Assembly (NCBI RefSeq): GCF_900142535.1
Contig: NZ_FRBE01000019.1
Location: 1 to 64,000 of the forward strand
Length of the DNA: 64,000 nt
Source: Fibrobacter sp. UWEL
GTDB lineage: Bacteria; Fibrobacterota; Fibrobacteria; Fibrobacterales; Fibrobacteraceae
Direction of reading: 5' to 3'
Shown in pieces: positions 33,401 through 42,400 of this stretch. Both the position numbers and the translations under genes were made by a program. The notes under the pieces were generated by a model. That model was not told the DNA's origin. It saw nothing but the letters and a program-made list of their open reading frames with translations, and did not search any database. Position 1 is the first letter of the stretch. Each line of letters starts with the position of its first letter.

Positions 33401-36300
33401 TGAAGTATGGCTCTGAAATTAATTTGCCTGCTGCAGGAACTATGGCCGGAAATGATTCTATGACTTATATCTTTAAGGAATGGAAGGCCGATAATGACGA
33501 AGTGTTCGCTACCATGCCTGCAAAGGACTTGGTGTTTAATGCAGTATATGATTCTACAAGAAAGGAATACACTGTAGCCTTCCTGGATTACGATGGCTCT
33601 CCTCTTGGCGAAACTCTGGTGAAGTATGGCATGAAGGCTGAACCTATTCCCTATGTGGGTAGGGATGGCGTAAAGCTAAATTCCTGGAAGGATACTTCCG
33701 TTGTTATTACCAAGCCGACAACAATCACTGCTGATGTGAGCTTCAAGGTAAAGTATGTCGTGGCTGGGGAAGAAAAGGAAACCTGGCTGCCCAACGGTAC
33801 GAACATGAAGGATGCTGGGGAAAAATCTGCATCCCGTCCGGCTACGGAAAAGTACACTTATATCTTTACTGGCTGGGATAATGCATTTGATGTCCTGACG
33901 GATTCCATTACCTATGTGGCTCAGTTCGATTCCGTTGTGAACGAATACACTGTAACCTTCCTGGATTACGATGGCTCTCCTCTTGGCGAAACTCTGGTGA
34001 AGTATGGCGAAAAGGTTACTCCTCCTGTCTATAACGCAAAGGATGGCGTAAAGCTGAAATCCTGGAAGGATACATCTGCTGTAATCACCCAGACAACGAC
34101 CATTACTGCTGAAGTCAGCTTTAAGGTGATCTACGTTGTCGGCGAGACGGAGAAGGAAGTCTGGGTTCCCAACGGATCCGACATGACTGACGTTGGTGAA
34201 CAGACCGCATCCCGTCCGGCTACGGAAAAGTACACTTATATCTTTAAAGGCTGGAATCAGGAGTTTGATGTCCTGACAGACTCTATTACCTATGTGGCTA
34301 AGTTTGACTCCGTTGTGAACGAATATGTTGTAACCTTCAAGGATTACAATGGAGGGGACCTTGGAACTGCTTCCGTGAAGTACGGTGAAAAGGTTACTCC
34401 GCCTGAATACAAAGCTGAAGAAGGCGTTCGACTGAATTCCTGGAAGGACACTTCTGCCGTGATTACTCAGGCTACGACGATCACTGCTGACGCAAGCATC
34501 CTGGTTACCTATGTGATTTCCGATGGTGACGTCGAAACTTCCTGGCTGCCTTATGGCACCAACGTTAAGGAAGTGGTTGGAACAAAGATTGTTTCCCGTG
34601 ATGCAACTGAAAAGTTCACTTATGAGTTTACCGGCTGGGATGAAGAATTTACCACGAATCTGACGGCCCCTGTAACTTATAAGGCTCAGTTTACTGAACG
34701 TGAAATTGTGGCTTCCAGCAGTTCCTCTGAACCGGAATCCAGTTCTAGCAGTTCCGCAATCGAACAGCCGGAATCTAGCTCCAGCGAAGAAATTGTTGTT
34801 GCTGAAGATGTATCTGTGACAATGATGAAATCTCTGAAGCAGTCTGGTAACGCAGTTCTTCTGACTTACGCTGTAGACCTGAGCAATGTGGCTCGCAAGA
34901 CCGAAGTCTATGCAGTTCTGGTTGATGAAAAGGGTAAATCCAAGAAGTATCCGATTGCAGACTCCCTGGAAACTGAACGCGTTGAAAATACCTTTGTAAT
35001 CGCTCCGGCTCCTGTGGGTAAGAATTCCGTGAAGCTGGTGGTTACCAATGGTGTGAAGACTGCTTCCTCAAAGGCAGAAACGTTTGAAGTTGCTTCCGAA
35101 ATCGCAGTAGCTCCCAAGAGCTGGAACATGATTTCTCTGGCTGATGCAAAGGATCTGACAAAGCTTGCTTCTAGCACGAGCATCTACTGGTGGGATGAAG
35201 GCAATGCTATTGGCGACTACTGGCAGTATCGCGCCTTTGATGGTGGCGAATTTGAATCTGCTCGTGGCTTCTGGTATGGCTCCTCCGTGGGTAAGTCCAT
35301 TGCTCTCCGCGAAGGTGTTGCTACTTCTGAATTCGAATGGAAGCTGGATAGCCTCTACTCTGGTTGGAACATGGTTTCCAATCCTACTGGCTGGTCCGTT
35401 AGCCTCAATGGTGTGCTGAAGAATGAAGACGTGCTTCAGGTCCGTAGCTGGAATGCCGAAACTGGCGCCTATGACCTTGCAACTGAACTGAAACCCTACG
35501 AAGCCGTATGGGTCCAGGTCAAGCGTCCGACTCGTGTCACTGTGGATGCAACTCCTTACTTCGGCGCAGAAGAAAAGAACTTGACTTCTGCCCAGAAGGT
35601 TGCCGCTCTTCGTAAGGGCGCCGCTCGCAAGGCTTCCGCCAAGAACTGGAGCGTGCTTGCCGTGCTGAAGGATCGTTCTGGAAAGGCTGACTCCTGGAAC
35701 ATGATTGGCGCAGGCTCCCAGGAAGAAACTCTGGATAAGGCTCCCATGGGTATGGGCGATTACATCCGCCTGGCCATTATGGACGGAAAGAATAAGCTTT
35801 CCAAGAGCGTGAAGGCTGTTGCTGACGAATACGAATGGGATATGAAGCTTTCTGCAGCAACTGCTAGAGACGCTGAACTCTCCTTCGATGGCGTGGAAGC
35901 CCTGAATCAGGCTGGACTTGCCATGACCGTGACCATCAATGGCAAGACTCAGGAAGTGAAGGCCGGAAGCCCCGTCAAGGTTGCTCTGACCAAGAATTCT
36001 ACCGTGGCTACTGTCCGTGTGGCACCTGCCGCAACTCTTGCTTCCAACAAGCTGACCGGCTTTGCTGTGGCTCAGGTTGCCGATGGCCTCCAGATCGGCT
36101 TCGATGCTCCCGAAAGCCTGGCTGGCGCAAATGCAAGCTACGCCCTGGTTGCTGTGAACGGCAAGAAGATTGCTTCCGGCAGCTTCAAGGCAACCGCAGG
36201 CACCAATAGCCTGAACCTGAAGGTTCCCCAGTCTGGTCTCTACTTCATCCAGATGAAGATCGGCAGCCAGATGGCCTCCGCAAAGGTCATGGTTAAGTAA
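30415..36300 (+). CDS. giant secreted repeat protein with InlB-like repeats and shared C-terminal module
   Basis: About 1961 residues from the ATG at 30415 (GAGG 6 nt upstream; a further ATG at 30403 is less likely). After a signal peptide, residues 50-800 form a solenoid with at least 11 GG-I/L/V-x-G turns (GGIVGLVS, GGIAGVST, GGLVGRDS and others), as in GLUG-type repeats. Residues about 836-1050 are InlB-B/Listeria-Bacteroides repeats (YTVTFYLD...GYTFVGWD). Then come three tandem 126-residue repeats (1051-1428) and a Ser-Glu linker. A 397-residue C-terminal module (about 1565-1961) is shared with the next gene and ends GLYFIQMKIG...KVMVK, like type IX secretion sorting tails. It is likely a cell-surface adhesin or structural protein; no enzyme motif was seen. 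Confidence 0.85.
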   Translation: MKLRLSTIGASLLLLAGAASAVNGSGYYNLISVGGVYYLTQDANSCNVASQKVSVLGETLTTYAYTNPYPNTGYGVGYTMGVTNGKTGAELKSGWCTASAKDTPKNLYSLLKTSWIDAQGVWSITDLNLGSNLDLAGFDEDGKCVNPHKPLPTVVDKGIKGNGYTIKNLCYETDKMTGAVGFISEIKKGNYLNINFDGVKIAVKGTSKDGKDYYPVGTLAGVIDSANVGSIAVSNVSIDAPFAGGIVGLVSNATVANSRATENVSITNSLPITTGYAGSSTIDLATPYGVFLGGIAGVSTRSNAVKADASLKADTALVTVQDHATGHRSALGGAVGMIFASLDTYTGIHVISKDNEKTNISGGSAMGGIVGYSSILYVNNSQIAADTCTLKLENSSFTGEIGNASSLDDIAIGGLVGRDSVVSQTKLNIARSVADITLKDSLTTAGNYRYFAGGILGFSSNCTSAATDKDYLAIEKSVSKGSMELAGSDVAVSGLHAKAYMGGIAGAACFAAEAKALKEDTSSVKIVSKIKTTNDTLFVGGIVGSMNVGDNKGINLSVLSFTGSIAVEDSLNEIYAGGVVGLYLGASGGKPIGFKDISVSAKNPETSKRGDLITYSAKAESAPAGSVKKGVRLGGLCGYCREINNAEKISIYGNINVQAESKFVGDSLFVGGLVGRYENTVAEMVIQKTSTVGDIVVNGSGTLTKVGYLLGLGRLGSSYKFISNYHFGSDTDVDAFGFLTQSDISSIGSEITDWTTQESISYTIRNGETSTYGENANKNGTALASEMQSKSFAKLMNDPLSGTREDPYVWDYETGSNDGMPFLVGKNDKPVTNVTTYTVTFYLDDEETTSYAKRFPAEGEAVDLPENPVVEGYTFVGWDKAEYLTNVTSDMNVHAVLNKQTFTVTFFGYNKYTKDFTWMLVSHENVPYGSYEYPPNKDDYAEYIDVMEGMEFAGWDTDEYESVKSDLEIRPAYKPITYTVSFMNQDGSEAYSSIGVKYGSEINLPAAGTMAGNDSMTYIFKEWKADNDEVFATMPAKDLVFNAVYDSTRKEYTVAFLDYDGSPLGETLVKYGMKAEPIPYVGRDGVKLNSWKDTSVVITKPTTITADVSFKVKYVVAGEEKETWLPNGTNMKDAGEKSASRPATEKYTYIFTGWDNAFDVLTDSITYVAQFDSVVNEYTVTFLDYDGSPLGETLVKYGEKVTPPVYNAKDGVKLKSWKDTSAVITQTTTITAEVSFKVIYVVGETEKEVWVPNGSDMTDVGEQTASRPATEKYTYIFKGWNQEFDVLTDSITYVAKFDSVVNEYVVTFKDYNGGDLGTASVKYGEKVTPPEYKAEEGVRLNSWKDTSAVITQATTITADASILVTYVISDGDVETSWLPYGTNVKEVVGTKIVSRDATEKFTYEFTGWDEEFTTNLTAPVTYKAQFTEREIVASSSSSEPESSSSSSAIEQPESSSSEEIVVAEDVSVTMMKSLKQSGNAVLLTYAVDLSNVARKTEVYAVLVDEKGKSKKYPIADSLETERVENTFVIAPAPVGKNSVKLVVTNGVKTASSKAETFEVASEIAVAPKSWNMISLADAKDLTKLASSTSIYWWDEGNAIGDYWQYRAFDGGEFESARGFWYGSSVGKSIALREGVATSEFEWKLDSLYSGWNMVSNPTGWSVSLNGVLKNEDVLQVRSWNAETGAYDLATELKPYEAVWVQVKRPTRVTVDATPYFGAEEKNLTSAQKVAALRKGAARKASAKNWSVLAVLKDRSGKADSWNMIGAGSQEETLDKAPMGMGDYIRLAIMDGKNKLSKSVKAVADEYEWDMKLSAATARDAELSFDGVEALNQAGLAMTVTINGKTQEVKAGSPVKVALTKNSTVATVRVAPAATLASNKLTGFAVAQVADGLQIGFDAPESLAGANASYALVAVNGKKIASGSFKATAGTNSLNLKVPQSGLYFIQMKIGSQMASAKVMVK
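33565..34698 (+). repeat. three tandem 378-bp coding repeats
   Basis: Units start at 33565, 33943 and 34321, exactly 378 bp apart. Units 1 and 2 are identical at DNA level over a stretch of more than 45 bp (from about 33581 and 33959), which indicates recent duplication or gene conversion. Each unit encodes two InlB-like subdomains. Confidence 0.9.
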
Positions 36301-36331
36301 ACCAAAATAGTAGGGAATTGAATTTCCAAGA

Positions 36332-36357
36332 AAGCCGTCCGAAAGGGCGGCTTTTTC
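36332..36357 (+). terminator. rho-independent terminator
   Basis: AAGCCGtCC-gaaa-GGgCGGCTT followed by TTT, 32 bp after the stop codon of the first giant gene. Confidence 0.85.
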
Positions 36358-36482
36358 ATATGAAATTCACCCGCGAAAAAACACCATAGAACTCTGCCGA
36401 ATACTTTAAAATTTTCTTACAAATAGTTAAATTGCTATTAAAATCCCCACATTGGGAATAAAAGTTTACAAAGGAGACTCTT

Positions 36483-39400
36483 ATGGAAAAGATCTCGAAA
36501 TTGATGGGTTTACTGCTCCTCGGACTGGCTGGTGTAGGTCAGGCTGCTGATCCGTTTAACGTGGCGTGTGAATCTGTAGAAGAAGTGGACGGTGATTATA
36601 GTTTTGACTGCTCGGTTTACCAGTCTGCGACTGGTGAGTATGAAACCTGGAGTGATGTGATTTTCGCTATCCGTGATGAAATTAGCATGAAGGAGAGCGA
36701 TGTCAAAAGCATTAGCATTACTCTTGAGTCTGACATCACCTTCGATGCTCTCCCGTCAGACCCTGCCTCATGTACCAATTCTACTACTGATGATGCGCAA
36801 CTCTACTCCAGTGACTGGGTTAATGCTGGATATAATTTTGATGGCGCAAATCATACTATCAAGAATTTTTGTTTGATTGGGGAAAGAGGTCAGAGCGATA
36901 TTGCTTTCTTCAAGGAATTCAAAAACGGGTCTATTAAGGATGTGACCTTTGATAACGCGTATGTAATGGCGAAACTTGATGATAATCAAGACGCTACGGA
37001 AGCGACTGCTGCTGTAGTTGTTGCCAAGAGTGAGAATGTTGCTTTTGAAAACGTTACTGTAAAGAACTCTAAAGTCTATGGTATGGACGTTGGTTCTGTG
37101 GTGGCTTTTGCAAACGGTGGTTCCTTTAAAAATGTGACAGTGACTAGTACTGATGTGGCGACGCCTGACGCTGTATTCCCTGAATACACCGGTGTGACAA
37201 AAACGGTGCTTGCTATTTCTAGTTCTTCAAAATTAGGTGGTGTTGCAGCGGCAACTTCTAATGTTTACTCATTCAGTAACATTAACCTTACGGCTGTATC
37301 TGTGGGCGTGAATAATGCTACAAGTGTTTCCTATGTTTTTGAAAGCATTAATGGTCCTGAAAATGTATCTGGGGGTTTCAAAAATCGAATTGAAGGTGGC
37401 GTTGTTGGTAATGCTATTGCTTCCAGTGATCGCTTTGAATATGAGGGAGGGTCTGTTGAGGTTACTCTTGGACGTGGAAGCAGCATGGCAGGCTTGTTTG
37501 GTAGTTCGTCATTGGAGGGTTATGCGTATGTGAAGAACGTGAAATCAACGGTTTCCATAACTTCTACATGTGAAGAGTATAATAACATTGGTGGATTTAT
37601 GGGGCAATCTACCGATAAAAGCTTGATGTTTCAAAATAACAAGGGATCTCTTACAATAGATTGGAAAACAGTTTCCTCTTGTGGTGAAACGTCCCTTCAG
37701 ACAATGTATGTAGGTGGACTTGTTGGTTATGGATCCGATTTTTATAGTATGAAGTCTCAAAAGGATTCTGTTACTGTTAATTTTAGTGTTGGAACCGCAT
37801 ATAACGATGGTGCTCATGCTGTGGGAGGCCTTTTTGGCTTTTTGAAAAACAGTCTTACTATTGATGCGAAGAATGATTATGTGACCGCTAATATATCAGA
37901 CCTCTCTACTGCTACGGATTCGACTCAAATTGGCGGCTTGGTTGGTGGTGAAACTGGCTTGGTTTATTCGAAAAGTGGTTACCCTTTTGGGGTATATCGT
38001 AATGAAGTTTTAGGCACTGTTAAAGTCTCTGCGACTGTAAAGGCTGCAGTAGGTGGGCTGATTGGAAATGCTATGCATGGAAATCAGGATTTGGCTGTTT
38101 TCCATAATGTCATAAAGAGTGACATTATTGTTCCAAATGGGGCTCAGGCTGGTTTTGTTGCGGGACATATACGTGTTGTGGATGACAACCTCTCTGTAGC
38201 GGGAAACTTCCATGTTGGGACGAAGGATGTTGATGTTTCCGATGTTATTGGTCGTTACGATGATGAAAGTGATAACGAGGTTGAAGATTGGAATAAGGTC
38301 TATGCGGATGCGATAGATTATGATTTTCCCAGTATTTGTTTTAATTATCGTAACGCTATAAGCGGCCTTGATGCAACTGATGCAGATTGGGTGTTTACTA
38401 CAGGTGCATTTTTGCAGGAAAGTGGATACTTGTATAACGGAGTTCTTCCCGAAACAGCGATGAAGACTTTTGCCTTTGCCCATGCCTTGAATTCTGGTGT
38501 ATATAATAAAAGAGGTGGGGCGTCCAATGACGCAATAGTTTTGAATGACTCGTGGTGGAGTGATGGAGTAAACTATCCTCGCTATATTGATGACGAACTT
38601 ATGACTCCGTATGCACCTTATATGTTGACTGTTGATTATAGTCGAGTTGCTGACCAGATGACTGCCACTCAGAAAACTGATATGGCTGCTTATATTTCCC
38701 CGGGGACAGAAAATCAATTTAATGCATTTACTTCCAATGATAAAGTCATAGATCCGAAATTTGTTGCCTCATTTAAACAACTGGATTGGGACTACCTAAT
38801 GACGAATGAAATCTCTGAGAGCACGGAACTTGAATCGGGTGATCAGACTTACACGATGTTCGAAAACAAGAAGTTTAACGTCTCGTATGGGTATACATAC
38901 GATGGATCTGATTATTACAAGTTTGATGACGATGGCAGTGAATTGTATTTCTATACGCCGAGAGTTGATGAAACGAGTTTTAATGATGCACATCTTGTTC
39001 CGCCTATCCGAACTGTGGGTGGTGTTACCAGAGATTATAGATTAAATGGTTTTATCATTGACTGTGAAGATGAGAGTGTTTGCGAAGGTTACCCGATTGA
39101 AGGTAGCGTTGATGTAACGGTGGTTTCCTCTTTTGCCAGATTGATTTCAGGACTTGCAACGCGTGATTTTACGGGATATTCAAATACGATTCGCTTGATC
39201 TATAAAAAGGATAGTGATGGTCCTACGGTTGAGGCTTTACCGAAAGTTTATTTTGCTAATTCAGAATCTGTGATTAAAGCTTATGTGACAACATATGGTT
39301 TTACATCTGCAGGATCCCATGTTGATATTTCTGGAGGAAGATCGTCAAGTCCTACAGACATTGATTATGCTGGGATGACTTCTGAAATAGGTCTTGCTAC

Positions 39401-42400
39401 AGCATCTGGTTTTACAACTACAGGCTGGAAGGTTGATTTATTGGTTGGCTTTGAAGGTAATTATACTTATGAGGACTTCAATGGCTGTTACGATGAATCC
39501 TCTGCGAAGGATTTCTGTAAGGATAAGGTTATTGCGGCCGAAGCAGATCGTAATATCGGTTCTGTAAATGGCTTGACAGATTCCTTGATGGCAAAGGCTA
39601 GCGATAATGTGTGGAAGTGGTCTATCAGCCTTGAATCTAATGAAACCATTGATATGGCGAGTCTCATCAATGCTTTCTCCAGGGTTGTAAATAATGGATT
39701 TAGTAGTCCGCTAGTTTATATGCATATTACGCCTAAGGGGTCGGTAAACAATTATACTATAAGTTTTATCCCTAACGAAACTCACCTTCCTGAAGTAGAA
39801 AATCCTGCAGAAAATGAGATTTTCTTTGCAAATTCTTGGAAAAATAGTGGAACATATTCTCTGGAGTCAAATGAACTTCCGACGATATATTCTACACATT
39901 ACAATTTTGCTGGATGGACGGGTTATTCTCAGTCTGAAAGATCTAATAATAAGTATAGTCGGCTTACTTCTGACCTTCTTGATACGGTGGTTGTTACGAA
40001 CGGGGCGTTCAATGCCTATGGCAATTGGACTGAAAAGGAAGAAGAAACTTCTCGTTCTCTATTCTTGATTGCTCAGGCTCCTGATAGCGAACCTAAGGAA
40101 GATGAAGGAACTCCGTTGGTGTATTTAAATGGAACTGTGGAATTGTACCAGACCTATGTTGTTAATGACGAATCCAAAAAGGTAACGCATTCCTTTGGTG
40201 AAGATGCATATTATGCAGAAGGTGAATCTTATGCAAGGGAATACCGAAGCATGGATATTCCTAATATTGATGAATCCATGACATTCCATGTGACGGCTAA
40301 ACCTAATAATGGTTACCGGTTGAACTTCTTGAAGGATTCTGTTGTTTCTGCAGAGGAAGAACTTGAGCCGATGATGGCTAGGGCTCCTGCTGTTGAAGCT
40401 GCTGCTGTTGGAAACTTGGTGTTTGGTGAATCCGATACCACACTTACGATTGAAAGTGGTATGGATCAGCATTATCTGGTGGCAAACTTTGCGCCTATTC
40501 CTTACCATTTCCAGTTCACTCGTGAACTTGGATCTGAATGGTTCTATCCTAAGGATTGGCGTGATACAGCTATCTATACTATTGATGCTGTTACCTATCA
40601 GACTCCTGTACCCTTGATTTATTCTATTGCAGGGACATCGAAGGGCTGGAATACTTCTAGGACGTTGGGTGAGAATGATTCTCCGGTAATGTATAATTCT
40701 CCCATTTCCGATAATATGGAAAAAGGCCTTTATACGGAGACCGATACGCTCTATATGATTCTTGAAAAGGAAACTGCGACCAATGCAACAATTTCCCTTA
40801 ACAAGGATGCTGCAAGTGCGGTTCGTCTAGTTCAGTTTATCGGCGATAAGGATGACAAGGTTTGGAAACAAGACTCTATTTCCCATAGCTTTACGGTGGG
40901 CGAATCCAATGGCGAAATGCTGATTCCCAGCATTTATGGTGCTGTGTATGAATTTACGGCAAGGATCGCTGTTGAGAAGGGTTATGCAATAGAAACTGCT
41001 GAATATTCCTTCGATACGCTGGTGGATCAAGTAAGCCAGTCTAAGTCCTATTCTTTCAATGATGGTGATGTTGTTGCGCTGGAACCTTATGCAATGAAAA
41101 ACATTCAGTTTAAGGTAGACTTTGCTCCGATTCCCTATCTGATTGCTTTTGAAAATGCCGTTAAGGAAGGCGCTATTGATGATGGTGTTTCTCTTGAAAA
41201 ACGTGAATATACTGTAGAATCTGAAAACATTGCATATCCTAGTGGCCTTTATACCAGTGAAAGCTGCTTGATTGGATGGAAAGTCGGGTCTTCCGAAAAA
41301 GTCTTGACTTCCTTTAATGTGGAAGATTTCAGTACCGTTAAGGAAGGCGAAAATACCTTGACAGCTGTCTGGGGCGGTGTTGCAGCTTGTGATAATGAAA
41401 CTTCTGAAAAGGATACTGTGGCTGGTGAATACAACCGTCTTGTTCTTGGGGCCAAGGGCGGTCGTGTTGCAATTGTCCAGATGACAAAGAATGCTGATGG
41501 CAAGGATTCCGTGGTTCGTACTCGTGCCTTCGGTGAATCCATGAGCATGCTGTTCCCTGGTCATGTTGCTGAAAATACCTGGTATGTGGTCAACATTGTT
41601 GCCGCTGATGGTTACGAAGCTCCTGAAACAATTCTCTTCTTCAACGACGATGCACGCGGTGGCCGAAAGGGCGATACCCTTAAGCTTGCGAATGGCGATG
41701 TCCTACCCAGCGAGAAGTTGTATGCCAGTGTCTTGAAGGCTGAATTTGTCTTGATCAACAAGACTCCGATTGAATTCGCTGAAACGCCCAAGTTTAAGCT
41801 TTCCAATGATACGCTTAGCCTGGCATTCACTACCAGTGAATTTGATGCGGATCGACATGCTGTTGTTCAAAAGCTCTTTATTGCGGATGATGATACTCTC
41901 TTGACTGTGGATACCGTCAAGACGACTCCTTACGTATTCTCCTGGGATACTACAGGCCTGGCTCCTGCATCCTATAAGATTTCCGTGAAGGTTTTTGATG
42001 AAACGGAATCCGCTCCTTTTGATACTAGCTTTACTATTTACGGGGACACCTCTGTGGTGGATACCGATACGACTATCGTAGATACGATTTCCATTGCCTT
42101 TGCTCAGGATCCGGAATTCCGTATCTCTGGAAGCGCTGCCCACATGAACTTCGTTACCAGCGAATTTAATGCGGAACGCGAAGCCTTGGCAGAAGTAATC
42201 CTGGTTCGCAACGGGGATACGACGATTTCTGTAGACTCCGTAAAGAAGACTCCTTACGAATTCACCTGGGATACTGTTGGCTTGGCACCCGGCAAGTATG
42301 AACTTTCTGTAAGGGTTTATGATACCGCGGAATCTGCTTCCTATGATACGTCTTTCGTGGTGACTGGTGAAATTGCCGCAGCCTCCATGGATGGCTGGCA

